Of a stretch of DNA of 64,000 nucleotides, positions 25,556 to 34,098 are shown one piece after another; position 1 is the stretch's first letter, and every line of letters begins with the position of its first letter. The DNA lies in assembly GCA_964640725.1 (NCBI GenBank), contig CAZXIJ010000001.1:1-64000 (forward strand). Reading direction: 5' to 3'. Made by a program: the position numbers and the translations under genes. Source of the DNA: CALHVX01 sp964640725 (GTDB lineage: Bacteria; Pseudomonadota; Gammaproteobacteria; Pseudomonadales; Azotimanducaceae). Under the pieces are notes generated by a model. The model was not told the origin of the DNA and ran no database searches. It saw only the letters and a list, made by a program, of their open reading frames with translations.

Positions 25556-25643
25556 GCCAGGCTCAGCGCAAACTTGACGCCCCAAAAGTAAATTGCATAT
25601 CCCTCCGGATGGGCTCACGACAAATGTCTTTGGAGACAACCAA

Positions 25644-26420
25644 ATGAAAGTACTACTGCTCGCCGGCGGTCTCGGCACCCGTCTCAGTGAAGAGACCGAT
25701 GTCCGGCCGAAGCCGATGGTCGAAATCGGCGGCAAGCCCATTCTTTGGCACATCATGAACCTGTATGCGCACCACGGGTTTCGCGAGTTTGTTGTCCTGC
25801 TCGGCTACAAGAGCTACTTCATCAAGGAGTACTTTGCGAACTATTTCCTGCATCAGAACGACGTGACCATCGATCTTTCTGACGGGTCCATGGAAATCCT
25901 GAACAACGCCAGCGAGCCCTGGAAGGTGACCCTGCTGGAGACCGGGCTGCACTCCATGACCGGTTCGCGCATCAAGCAGGCGCAACCCCACGTCGGAGAC
26001 TCGCCGTTCATGGTCACCTACGGTGACGGCGTCGCCAACATCGACATCAAGGAACTCGTGAACTTCCACAAGGGTCACGGCGCGCACGCAACCATGACGT
26101 CGGCAATCCCGGAAGCGCGGTTCGGCGTTCTCAAGATCGAGGACGACAACAACGTGTCGAAGTTTCTGGAGAAGCCCAAAGAGGACGCAGGGTGGATCAA
26201 CGCCGGGTTCTTTGTCTGCCAGCCCGAGGTGTTCGACTACATCGACAACTCGCCGGACTGCATCTTTGAGCGCGACCCGCTCGAGCAGCTTGCCGCATCC
26301 GGGAACCTGTTCACGTACAAGCACCAGGGCTACTGGCAATGCATGGACACACTTCGGGACAAGATCAAGCTGAATGAGCTGTGGGACAGCGGCGACGCAC
26401 CCTGGCGCGTGTGGGGCTAA
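25644..26420 (+). CDS. rfbF: Glucose-1-phosphate cytidylyltransferase
   Basis: This 258-residue enzyme makes CDP-glucose from CTP and glucose 1-phosphate. The signature LLLAGGLGTRLSEET followed by RPKPMVEIGGKPI is diagnostic, and YGDGVANID carries the metal-binding Asp. The start is ATG 25644, which gives the standard MKVLLLAGG beginning and has TGGAG about ten bases upstream; an in-frame ATG 51 bases earlier would add an atypical leader. It is followed after four bases by rfbG, the next enzyme in the pathway. Confidence 0.92.
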   Translation: MKVLLLAGGLGTRLSEETDVRPKPMVEIGGKPILWHIMNLYAHHGFREFVVLLGYKSYFIKEYFANYFLHQNDVTIDLSDGSMEILNNASEPWKVTLLETGLHSMTGSRIKQAQPHVGDSPFMVTYGDGVANIDIKELVNFHKGHGAHATMTSAIPEARFGVLKIEDDNNVSKFLEKPKEDAGWINAGFFVCQPEVFDYIDNSPDCIFERDPLEQLAASGNLFTYKHQGYWQCMDTLRDKIKLNELWDSGDAPWRVWG

Positions 26421-26424
26421 GACG

Positions 26425-27528
26425 ATGTTTAACAACGTATATAAAGGCAAGACGGTACTTGTCACGGGACACACGGGCTTCAAGGGCAGCTGGCTCACCG
26501 CCTGGCTCACGAAGCTCGGCGCCCGGGTCGTCGGCGTGTCGATGGACATCCCCACCCAGCCGGCCATGTTCGAAGAGCTGAAGCTCGACAGCGCGATCGA
26601 GCACCACATTCTGGATATCCGCGATCTTCCGGCACTGTCCAAGGTATTCCGGGACAGCAATCCGGACTTCCTGTTTCACCTGGCCGCACAGCCCATCGTG
26701 TCGACGTCCTATGCGGACCCGGTGGGCACGATGTCCTCCAACGTCATGGGAACGACCCATGTCATGGAGGTTCTGCGACATCACGACAAGCCCTGCGTCG
26801 CGGTGATCATTACCAGCGACAAGTGCTACGACAACGTCGAGTGGGTCTGGGGCTATAAAGAAACAGACGCCGTTGGCGGCAAGGACATCTACAGCGGCTC
26901 CAAGGGCGCTGCAGAGCTGGTCTTCAAGTCCTACTTCCACTCTTTCTTCGATGCCGACTCACCGGTGCGCATGGCCACAGGACGGGCCGGCAACGTCATT
27001 GGCGGCGGCGACTGGGCCAAGGACCGGATCGTGGTCGACTGCATGCAGGCCTGGTCTGAAAACAGGGCCGTCGAGATTCGTAGCCCCTCCGCCACGCGGC
27101 CCTGGCAGCACGTGCTGGAACCTCTGAGCGGCTACCTCGCTCTGGGCGCAGAGCTGCTGGTCAAGCCGGAACTGCACGGCGAGAGCTTCAACTTCGGCCC
27201 GGCTTCGGAGCAGAACCGCAGCGTTGTTGACCTGCTGGCCGACCTCAGCGGCTACTGGGACTTCAAGTCAGCAGACGAAGCCTATAGCGTGACCGACAAT
27301 ATTCCTTTCCACGAAGCAGGACTGCTCAAGCTCAACTGCGACAAGGCGTTATTTCACATGCGCTGGCAACCAACGCTTCAGTACCCCGAGACCATCCGCT
27401 TCGTGAGCGAGTGGTACTTCGATTTCTATCGCAAAAACGGCGACATGATGCAGAAAACCCTGGCCCAGCTGAACGAGTACGAGCAGATCGCTGGCGCTCG
27501 TGGGGTAATCTGGGCGGGGGCGAAGTGA
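26425..27528 (+). CDS. rfbG: CDP-glucose 4,6-dehydratase
   Basis: This 367-residue extended short-chain dehydrogenase converts CDP-glucose to CDP-4-keto-6-deoxyglucose. GHTGFKGSWL at residues 15-24 is the NAD-binding loop peculiar to this family, TSDKCYDN holds the catalytic region and YSGSKGAAE the Tyr-x3-Lys pair. The start four bases after rfbF and a GTGA overlap with the next gene indicate an operon. No RfbH/E1-type 3-dehydratase follows, so a 3,6-dideoxy sugar is not the obvious product. Confidence 0.92.
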   Translation: MFNNVYKGKTVLVTGHTGFKGSWLTAWLTKLGARVVGVSMDIPTQPAMFEELKLDSAIEHHILDIRDLPALSKVFRDSNPDFLFHLAAQPIVSTSYADPVGTMSSNVMGTTHVMEVLRHHDKPCVAVIITSDKCYDNVEWVWGYKETDAVGGKDIYSGSKGAAELVFKSYFHSFFDADSPVRMATGRAGNVIGGGDWAKDRIVVDCMQAWSENRAVEIRSPSATRPWQHVLEPLSGYLALGAELLVKPELHGESFNFGPASEQNRSVVDLLADLSGYWDFKSADEAYSVTDNIPFHEAGLLKLNCDKALFHMRWQPTLQYPETIRFVSEWYFDFYRKNGDMMQKTLAQLNEYEQIAGARGVIWAGAK

Positions 27529-27956
27529 ACGGCGTCACGCTCCACCCGCTCAAGCAGATCGAGAACCCGAAGGGCAGCATCTATCACGCCATCAAGCGCA
27601 GCTCCCCGGGTTTTTCCGGCTTTGGGGAGGCATACTTTTCGACTGTCGCCTACAACGAGACCAAGGGCTGGAAGCGACACCGGAAGATGACTCTCAACCT
27701 GGTGGTGCCGGTCGGCGAGATCGAGTTTGTGGTGCGCCAGGACGACGCCCCGGACAGCGAGTACTTTGCCGTCCGGCTGAGCCAGAGCAACTACCAGCGC
27801 CTGACCGTCGAGCCAGGCCTGTGGATGGCGTTTCGCGGTCTGGGCTCGCAGAGCAACATGCTGCTCAACATCGCCAGCATCGAACACGACCCTGACGAGG
27901 CCGACAACCGTGACCTGGATTCGATGACCTATCCCGAGAGCCCATCAGCACCGTGA
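27525..27956 (+). CDS. RmlC-like cupin, probable CDP-4-keto-6-deoxyglucose 3,5-epimerase
   Basis: This 143-residue protein starts at GTG 27525, overlapping the rfbG stop as GTGA with GGCGGGGG upstream. The sequence (HPLKQIENPKGSIYH, then GWKRHRKMTLNLVVPVGEI) follows the strand pattern of the dTDP-4-dehydrorhamnose 3,5-epimerase group, shorter than classical RmlC. Its setting between the CDP-glucose dehydratase and a 4-keto reductase suggests epimerisation at C3 and/or C5 of the CDP-linked intermediate. Which centres are epimerised cannot be read from sequence. Confidence 0.7.
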   Translation: MNGVTLHPLKQIENPKGSIYHAIKRSSPGFSGFGEAYFSTVAYNETKGWKRHRKMTLNLVVPVGEIEFVVRQDDAPDSEYFAVRLSQSNYQRLTVEPGLWMAFRGLGSQSNMLLNIASIEHDPDEADNRDLDSMTYPESPSAP

Positions 27957-28831
27957 AAATTCTGATCACCGGCGGATCCGGCATGCTCGCCAGCGAGCTC
28001 GCAAAGCAGTTCGATGCGCACGAAGTGCTGTGCTGCGATCGCAGCACCCTCGACATCAACAACCAGCCTCAGGTTCAGCAGGTGCTGGGGGACTTCGCAG
28101 CGGACGTTGCAATACACGCCGCTGCGCTGACCGACGTCGAGCGGTGCGAGGTTGAACCGGACCTGGCTTATCAGGTGAACGCTGTGGGCACACAGAATAT
28201 TGTCGAAGCCGCAGGGAGCGCCCTTGTGGTCTACATCTCCAGCACCGGCAACTACGGCAGCGGTCGCCTGGGAACACCGTACCGGGAGCTCGATACACCG
28301 GCGCCGACCACGCACTACCATCGCTCCAAGCTGCTTGGCGAAACCTTTGTGCGGCAGCATCTGCCCAGGCACCTGATCATTCGTACCGGTTGGCTCTTCG
28401 GGGGCGATCCGGGGCAGAAGAAAAATTTTGTCGCCCGGCGCATCATCGATGCCATGAGTACAGAGACTATGTACTCGGACATCAGCCAGCAGGGCAACCC
28501 GACATCCACCGCCGATCTGGCGCGGCAGATTCAGAAGCTGATCGATACCGAGAGCCTTGGGACCTACAACTGCGTCAACGCCGGCTGCGCAACGCGTTAC
28601 GAGTACGTCAGGGAGATCCTCGCGGCCTACGGCAGCCGCTGCAGCGTCGAGCCTGCAACCGGCGACCGGGTCTTCAAGCGAATCGCCCCCGTATCGCCCA
28701 ACGAAGCGGCAGAGAATTACTTGCTGAATCTGCGCGGGCTGAACGAAATGGGGCCCTGGCAGGAGGCCCTGAGCCGCTACATCGACAGCATTCGCACCGA
28801 ACTTGCAGACCGGAAGCACCATGACAGCTAA
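27953..28831 (+). CDS. RmlD-like NAD(P)-dependent 4-ketohexose reductase
   Basis: This 292-residue protein has the short-chain dehydrogenase pattern of dTDP-4-dehydrorhamnose reductases: GGSGMLASELA (7-17) binds NAD(P), and Tyr122-x3-Lys126 (YHRSK) is the catalytic pair. The GTG start overlaps the epimerase stop (GTGA), so translation is coupled. It would reduce the 4-keto group of the CDP-6-deoxy sugar and complete the pathway to a CDP-6-deoxyhexose such as an L-rhamnose or 6-deoxy-talose isomer (inference). Confidence 0.75.
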   Translation: MKILITGGSGMLASELAKQFDAHEVLCCDRSTLDINNQPQVQQVLGDFAADVAIHAAALTDVERCEVEPDLAYQVNAVGTQNIVEAAGSALVVYISSTGNYGSGRLGTPYRELDTPAPTTHYHRSKLLGETFVRQHLPRHLIIRTGWLFGGDPGQKKNFVARRIIDAMSTETMYSDISQQGNPTSTADLARQIQKLIDTESLGTYNCVNAGCATRYEYVREILAAYGSRCSVEPATGDRVFKRIAPVSPNEAAENYLLNLRGLNEMGPWQEALSRYIDSIRTELADRKHHDS

Positions 28832-29936
28832 GCGCGTCTACATCATAGGATCCAAAGGCCCCTATTCCCTGGGTGGCTACGAAACCACGGTTCGATGCCT
28901 TGGAGACGAGCTGCAGGACCTGGGATACGACGTGTACGTGACCAGCGAGTCCTCACCGGCAGACGATCACAGGTTGAACCCGCGCTTCAAGGTCGTGCAC
29001 CTCTTTAAGGAGCCCAGGCAAATTGGTCCCATGGGACGAATATTCTACGACCTGTACAGCGCCTTGCTGGCCGTGCGCAACGGCGCGGATGTGGTCTACA
29101 TGCTGGGCTACAACGCAGCATGGGTGCTGGTGCTGCCGTTGCTGATGCGCAAAGCGGTCTTCGTCAACTCCGACGGGGTCGAGTGGGCCCGGCCGTCCTG
29201 GGGCAAAAGCTCCCTGAAAAGGGCCTATCTGCAACTCAACGAGCGCCTGATGAAGTGGCTGCCCATGCGCGTCATCTCTGACTCCCGGGAGATCGAGAAA
29301 TTCCAGGAGAAGCGGCTCAATCTGGCCTCGACCTTCATTCCCTACGGCGGCGATTCCTTTCGCGATGCGCGGCCCGAAGACGAGACCGGGATCCTCGATG
29401 GCTACGGCCTAGCCAGCGGCGACTACTACTTCATCAGCGTTCGGGTCGTCGAGGACAACTATATCGACAGCCTGATCGCGGCCTTCCGGAACAGCCGCTC
29501 AAGGCTCGTTCTGATCGGATCGATCCCGGACACGGCGTACGGCAAAAAGGTTGAGGGCCTGCTGCACGATGCGGTGACGGTCCTTGATCTCACCTCCATG
29601 AACCCGGACTACAACGTCATCCGTCGCCACGCGAAGGCCAACATCCACTCTCATCGTTTCGGCGGCACGTCCCCCAACCTGCTCGAGGTGATGGCGCTGC
29701 AGGTGCCCATCATCGCTTTCGATACGCCTTACTCCCGGGAGGTGGTGGGCGCGAATGCGCTGTTCTACAACAGCGCAGAAACACTGGTTGATCGCATCTC
29801 CGAGTTCGAGGCCACGCCACCGGCCACGGTCGAGGGCTGGGTGAGCGGCAATTCCGAGCGGATTGAGCAGCTCTACAACTGGAAGACCGTCGCTCGGATG
29901 CATGCCGAGGCTTTCGAGGCAGCGCTGCAGCGTTAG
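28821..29936 (+). CDS. GT4 glycosyltransferase with DUF1972-type N-terminus (rhamnosyltransferase-like)
   Basis: This 371-residue protein opens with RVYIIGSKGPYSLGGYETTV, the N-terminal pattern (DUF1972) of Cps2T/RgpA-type rhamnosyltransferases, and has a GT-B C-terminal half with NLLEVMALQVPIIAFD. ATG 28821 is preferred over TTG 28803 because GGAAG precedes it; it overlaps the reductase stop by eleven bases. Directly after a CDP-6-deoxyhexose pathway, it is the best candidate to transfer that sugar. Confidence 0.75.
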   Translation: MTAKRVYIIGSKGPYSLGGYETTVRCLGDELQDLGYDVYVTSESSPADDHRLNPRFKVVHLFKEPRQIGPMGRIFYDLYSALLAVRNGADVVYMLGYNAAWVLVLPLLMRKAVFVNSDGVEWARPSWGKSSLKRAYLQLNERLMKWLPMRVISDSREIEKFQEKRLNLASTFIPYGGDSFRDARPEDETGILDGYGLASGDYYFISVRVVEDNYIDSLIAAFRNSRSRLVLIGSIPDTAYGKKVEGLLHDAVTVLDLTSMNPDYNVIRRHAKANIHSHRFGGTSPNLLEVMALQVPIIAFDTPYSREVVGANALFYNSAETLVDRISEFEATPPATVEGWVSGNSERIEQLYNWKTVARMHAEAFEAALQR

Positions 29937-29943
29937 CTCAGGC

Positions 29944-29955
29944 CCTCCGGGGAGG
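29944..29955. terminator. Short stem-loop between convergent genes
   Basis: CCTCC and GGAGG pair around GG just after the glycosyltransferase stop and before the stop of the convergent EpsL-like gene. It is small and lacks a T-run. Confidence 0.25.
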
Positions 29956-29969
29956 CAGATCAGAAACGA

Positions 29970-31229
29970 TCAGGGGCTCAGGCCCAGGCGGAAGGTGATC
30001 AGCGCCATGGTGTACTCGAACTCCCGATTGGCACGGTTCGAGCTGCGGTCGCCGTACTCCAGCTCAAAACCCAGCGACGACGCGGCGCCAAATTTCCAGA
30101 GCACGTTGCCGCCATAGCGATTGGTTCGATCTCGCCGGGTTCCGGCCCCCCCTTCGAAATCACGCTCCTGGCGCCCCAGGGACAGCCCGAACTCCAGGCG
30201 GTTGGAAGCCCGGAACAGGGGTTCAATCCGGTACTCATCGATCAGGGCGAAATCAGAAAGCTCGTCGTTCAGATTACCGACGTCTCGCAGCCCGGTAACG
30301 CGCAGCGCAAAGCGCGGGCCGATATCCCAGGTCAGAGACAGATCGCCGATGACGCCCTGGTAGTCCTCGGAGAACGAGTCGACCGGTTCGCGATCGGCAT
30401 GGGCAATGGCCGCCTCAAGCCGTAGCGTCGGCGCCAGAGCCTGACGCCAGTATGCGCCGATCTCTACCTGATCAAAGTCCGCGAGGGAACCGATCTCGTC
30501 AGATGTGCGTTCGAGCCGGCGCGCCTCGAAGCCAACGACTCCGTCGTCGGCAAGGGTGCGGGCCAGCCGCACAGCAAGGTCTTCGCGTTCGACTTCAAGG
30601 TCGAATTCGCGCTCGACGTCAATATCGCTATAGGCGCCCGCCAGCTCAAGGGACAGCTCGTTCGTCAACGCGTACTTGGCGCTGGCGCCCAGGGTGCGCG
30701 TGTCGCGCAACCCCTCACTGACCTGCAGCTGATCCTCGAGGTCCCGCAGCCGCCGGTCGTAGGCCCCAAAAACCGTACCGCTCCAGCGCTCTGCGGCACG
30801 CCACTGAAAATCGAGCCGGGCGGTGCCTCCGGTGTGACTCAGTTCGTCCTGCTCTTCGTACTCGCGATGGTACAGGTCGATGGCGGCAACAATACGCTGG
30901 CGGCTGCGCTTGATTCGGGCCTTCGCACCGAGGCCAGCCTGGGCGAAATAGGTCGGGGAGGCACTGTCGAAAAACGCCGGCTCGGTGCCGTCAGGCAACC
31001 TGAGTACGTTGTCGTCGTAGCCCACCCTGGATTCGATATACGGAGAAAAGGGATTCGGTGCACCGTTGGCAGCAAGTGCCAGACCGCTGCCCGAGAGCAG
31101 GCAAACACAGAGCGCCAGCTCACCCAGACCCGACCGGGCACAAGACGTCAAAATATGACCACAGGTACCCGTGCGACCGTCCTCAGCAGCGATTTGAGAG
31201 CCGGTGTTGACAAGTTTGTCTAAGATCAC
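29970..31229 (-). CDS. EpsL-like outer-membrane beta-barrel of exopolysaccharide loci
   Basis: This 419-residue protein starts at GTG 31229 with AGAAGGGG (31237-31244) seven bases upstream. A long N-terminal leader precedes a hydrophobic segment (LALCVCLLSGSGLALA) that would be cleaved. The mature part is made of alternating amphipathic strands with regular Arg/Glu-rich turns, as in the putative outer-membrane barrels of EPS operons (EpsL type). It may form or assist the outer-membrane exit for the polymer. It is divergent from the Wza-like gene, separated by 97 bases that must contain both promoters. Confidence 0.65.
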   Translation of the reverse strand: MILDKLVNTGSQIAAEDGRTGTCGHILTSCARSGLGELALCVCLLSGSGLALAANGAPNPFSPYIESRVGYDDNVLRLPDGTEPAFFDSASPTYFAQAGLGAKARIKRSRQRIVAAIDLYHREYEEQDELSHTGGTARLDFQWRAAERWSGTVFGAYDRRLRDLEDQLQVSEGLRDTRTLGASAKYALTNELSLELAGAYSDIDVEREFDLEVEREDLAVRLARTLADDGVVGFEARRLERTSDEIGSLADFDQVEIGAYWRQALAPTLRLEAAIAHADREPVDSFSEDYQGVIGDLSLTWDIGPRFALRVTGLRDVGNLNDELSDFALIDEYRIEPLFRASNRLEFGLSLGRQERDFEGGAGTRRDRTNRYGGNVLWKFGAASSLGFELEYGDRSSNRANREFEYTMALITFRLGLSP

Positions 31230-31326
31230 AGAGATGCCCCTTCTTACATCACGATTAACGAATTATATGGCTTTTCGGCGTATCGTTTCCCGTAAGATTT
31301 CGCCTTACCACACCCGGCCAAAAACC

Positions 31327-32166
31327 ATGACAGCCCAGCTAAGCATCAGACTCATCATCCTAGCGCTCCTTGCCTGCCTGCCTGCAAGCAGCCTGGCCAG
31401 CGAGGTGTTGCGGCCCGGCGACTACGTCACCGTGACCGTGTTCGGGCATGCTGACCTGACGTCAAAGGTTCGTATCTCAGATGACGGCTACATCAACATG
31501 CCGCTCATCAACCGGGTACGTATTGCAGACATGGGGCTGCAAAATGCCGAAGAGCGAATTGCCGACATCCTGTCGCGCCAAAACATCGTCCGCGACCCAA
31601 GAGTCACCGTCCGCCTGGAAGACAGGGGCACCAAAACTGGCGCAGTTGCGACTATTGTTGGACACGTCAAACGCAGCGGTCGCTACTTTGTCGTCGAAGA
31701 TGAATCGACGAGCGAAACTGAAGGCGTCCTCGAAGGTGCCAGCACCGTGGTTGAGCTGCTGGCGCTCGCCGGCGGCCTGGCAGAAGGCGCAGGCAACCGC
31801 CTGATCCTGAGCCGTGGCGTGGACGGCAAGGAAACCTCCTTTAAGGTCGACCTGGATACGCTCATTGGCGCCGGTGACATGAGCCAGAACTTCGCCCTTC
31901 GGGCCGGCGACAAGGTGCTCGTGCCACGAATGGAAGAATTCTACGTTTACGGCGAAGTCCGCCGTCCCGGACGGTATCGATTGGAGCCTGGCATGACGGC
32001 CCTCCAGGGTCTGTCCGTCGCCGGAGGGCTGACGGAGCGCGGCACGGAAAAGGGTCTGTCTCTTCGGCGCACGCAGAGCGACGGCAAGATCATCAATGCC
32101 CGGGTCAAGCTCGACGACAAACTGTCCGCCGGTGACGTCGTCTATGTGCGCAAGGGAATTTTCTAG
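31327..32166 (+). CDS. Polysaccharide export protein (Wza/EpsE-like, SLBB domains)
   Basis: This 279-residue periplasmic/outer-membrane protein has a signal peptide, a polysaccharide-export domain starting LRPGDYVTVTVFGH, and two SLBB segments (GRYFVVEDES and GEVRRPGRYRLEPG). The peptide contains LLAC at 14-17, a possible lipobox; otherwise cleavage would be near SSLAS. It lacks the C-terminal amphipathic helix that forms the Wza pore, so another protein, such as the adjacent beta-barrel, may provide the outer-membrane channel. An upstream in-frame ATG (31267) would add 20 residues; the later start is preferred for the shorter signal peptide. Confidence 0.82.
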   Translation: MTAQLSIRLIILALLACLPASSLASEVLRPGDYVTVTVFGHADLTSKVRISDDGYINMPLINRVRIADMGLQNAEERIADILSRQNIVRDPRVTVRLEDRGTKTGAVATIVGHVKRSGRYFVVEDESTSETEGVLEGASTVVELLALAGGLAEGAGNRLILSRGVDGKETSFKVDLDTLIGAGDMSQNFALRAGDKVLVPRMEEFYVYGEVRRPGRYRLEPGMTALQGLSVAGGLTERGTEKGLSLRRTQSDGKIINARVKLDDKLSAGDVVYVRKGIF

Positions 32167-32207
32167 CCGGGCGCGGTGACGCGACGACCTGACCAAGAGA
32201 TACAGTC

Positions 32208-33350
32208 ATGAGTTTCGAGCTAATTATTCAGGTCCTGAAGACGCGTTTTTGGTGGCTGCTCCTGGCCACCCTGCTAACGGCACTGGGCGCTGCCTGGTTC
32301 TTGGACAACGCCAAAGCCGAGTACCAGGCAACCACCAGCCTGGTTCTGGATATTCCCAACCAGGGCCCGCTCAGCACTGCCGGCTTCCAGCGTCAGCTCG
32401 GCACCGACTACCTCATGACCCAGGTCGATATCATCAAAAGCCCGCGGGTGGCCAAGCTCGTCATTGAGTCGCTGCCGCCGGAATCGCTGCGCGCGCTTGT
32501 GGACGAGCTGTTGAGTGAAGAAGCGATTGCCACCCCCCTCAACCGAAAAGCAGAGAACAAGCTGACAACCCGGATCCTGCAGCAATTGACCGTGGAGCCC
32601 TCCCGCGACAGCAGGGTGATCTACGTGACCGTGGTCTACCCTACTGCCGAGATGAGCGCAGCGCTGGCCGACGCCTTCGCCGATGCGTACATGGCGTTAT
32701 CTGTGGAGCTCCAGGTTGAGCCGATTCGCCGCAACGCGGACTGGTTCGACGGCCAGCTCGCCGGCCTGCGTGACCGGCTCGAGGAAAAGCAGCGATTGCT
32801 GACCGAGTACCAGCAAGAGGTGGGCATCCTGGCCATCGACGAGCGGCTGGATGCGGCTACACGGCGGTTTGAACAGCTCTCTGCACGTCTGGTCGAAGCA
32901 CAGGCGGAGACCTACCAGGTTGCTTCGCGACAACTCGGATTCCAGCATCCGGAGTACAAGCGCGCCATTCGCAACGAGACGCGGATCGCGAACTCTCTGG
33001 AAGCAGAAAAAGAGAAGCTTTTCGCCGCCAAACGCGAGCGTGACCAGCTGGGGCTCCTGTCCCAGGACGTCGAGAGCGCAAAGCTGACCTACAACGCTGC
33101 GCTGCAGCGCTACCAGGAGACGAGCCTGGAGAGCCGCTTCAACCAGACCAACATCTCGATTCTGAGCCGGGCTTCCGTGCCGCACCGGGCGAGCGGCCTG
33201 AGCCGGAATCAAGGGCTGGTTCTCGCCATCGCCCTGGGGGTGCTGTTCGGGATCGGCGTGGCGCTGCTCCTTGAAGTCATTAACCGAAGGCTCCACACCG
33301 CCAGAGACGTCACCCGCGCCACCGGGCTCGAAGTACTGGCAGAGGTCTAG
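32208..33350 (+). CDS. Wzz/EpsF-type chain-length determinant protein
   Basis: This 380-residue inner-membrane protein has an N-terminal membrane segment (FWWLLLATLLTALGAAWFL), a large periplasmic region with strongly helical coiled-coil stretches (about 170-300, including FDGQLAGLRDRLEEKQRLL), and a second membrane segment (LVLAIALGVLFGIGVALLLEV) near 335-360. This is the Wzz/GNVR layout controlling polymer length. The cytoplasmic kinase domain of Wzc is absent and is encoded separately by the next gene, two bases downstream. Confidence 0.82.
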   Translation: MSFELIIQVLKTRFWWLLLATLLTALGAAWFLDNAKAEYQATTSLVLDIPNQGPLSTAGFQRQLGTDYLMTQVDIIKSPRVAKLVIESLPPESLRALVDELLSEEAIATPLNRKAENKLTTRILQQLTVEPSRDSRVIYVTVVYPTAEMSAALADAFADAYMALSVELQVEPIRRNADWFDGQLAGLRDRLEEKQRLLTEYQQEVGILAIDERLDAATRRFEQLSARLVEAQAETYQVASRQLGFQHPEYKRAIRNETRIANSLEAEKEKLFAAKRERDQLGLLSQDVESAKLTYNAALQRYQETSLESRFNQTNISILSRASVPHRASGLSRNQGLVLAIALGVLFGIGVALLLEVINRRLHTARDVTRATGLEVLAEV

Positions 33351-33352
33351 AC

Positions 33353-34096
33353 ATGAGCAGCAACGATCAAAGCAGCCTGTCTGCGAACGAGCCGAAAGCG
33401 GGCAAAGACAACCCGGCCGTCGAATCCGCCGCGGTGAACGACAGTCATGAGCAAGCTGCCGACATGGAGCGCGTTCGCTTTGACAAAAAACTGGTCGTCA
33501 TCGACAGCCCTGACAGCAAGAAAGCCCGGGCACTCACGCAGCTGCGTATGCGCCTGGCAATCGCCGCGCAGAAAAAGGCGATCTGTTTCGCCAGCGAGCG
33601 TTCCGGCGACGGCAAGACTTATCTGGCCTGCAACGTCGCCGCGTCCTTCGCCCAGGCTGAGCAACGGACTCTCATTGTCGATACCAACTTCCTGTCCCCG
33701 GGCATCGAGCAATTGCTGCCCCTGAAGAAGGGTTTCACGCTCATCGAGGCCCTGGAACAACCCGAGCTGGACCTGGCGCAGGTGCCCCGGGCCAAAGGAC
33801 TGCCGCGACTGTTTGCCCTACCTGCAGGCAAGCACAGCGCCAAAGCCAACGACATCCTGGTCAACGCTGATCTGGAGGCGTTCTTCCACCGTGCCATGAA
33901 GGTCTTTGACGTCATCATCATCGACACCCCAGCGCTGGACCAGATGAACACCGTGCCAGATGCGATCGCGAAGTTCTGCCAGCAGGTACTGCTGGTTGTC
34001 GCCAAAAACCGGGCCACGCCCGCGGCGACGGACAGCCTGAAGCGACGCCTGGGCGCTCACGCCGTCGTCCTCGGCGCCGTGCTGAGCCAGCGCTAG
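33353..34096 (+). CDS. BY-kinase/CpsD-like P-loop ATPase lacking a tyrosine tail
   Basis: This 247-residue cytoplasmic protein resembles the kinase half of Wzc or CpsD/EpsG. FASERSGDGKTYLACNVA is the BY-kinase Walker A, and FDVIIIDTPAL is Walker B. The Walker A' reads TLIVDTNFLSP, so the usual D-x-D-x-R is D-T-N with no Arg, and the C-terminus (VVLGAVLSQR) has no tyrosine cluster. The first about 35 residues are low-complexity and hydrophilic. It probably partners the Wzz-like protein, but may act as an ATPase or scaffold rather than an autokinase. Confidence 0.75.
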   Translation: MSSNDQSSLSANEPKAGKDNPAVESAAVNDSHEQAADMERVRFDKKLVVIDSPDSKKARALTQLRMRLAIAAQKKAICFASERSGDGKTYLACNVAASFAQAEQRTLIVDTNFLSPGIEQLLPLKKGFTLIEALEQPELDLAQVPRAKGLPRLFALPAGKHSAKANDILVNADLEAFFHRAMKVFDVIIIDTPALDQMNTVPDAIAKFCQQVLLVVAKNRATPAATDSLKRRLGAHAVVLGAVLSQR

Positions 34097-34098
34097 CG

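Noticed and set aside
25644..27528. 3,6-dideoxyhexose (abequose/tyvelose-type) pathway
   Set aside because: rfbF and rfbG are present but the required RfbH/E1 dehydratase is not in the locus; the following genes are epimerase- and reductase-like instead.
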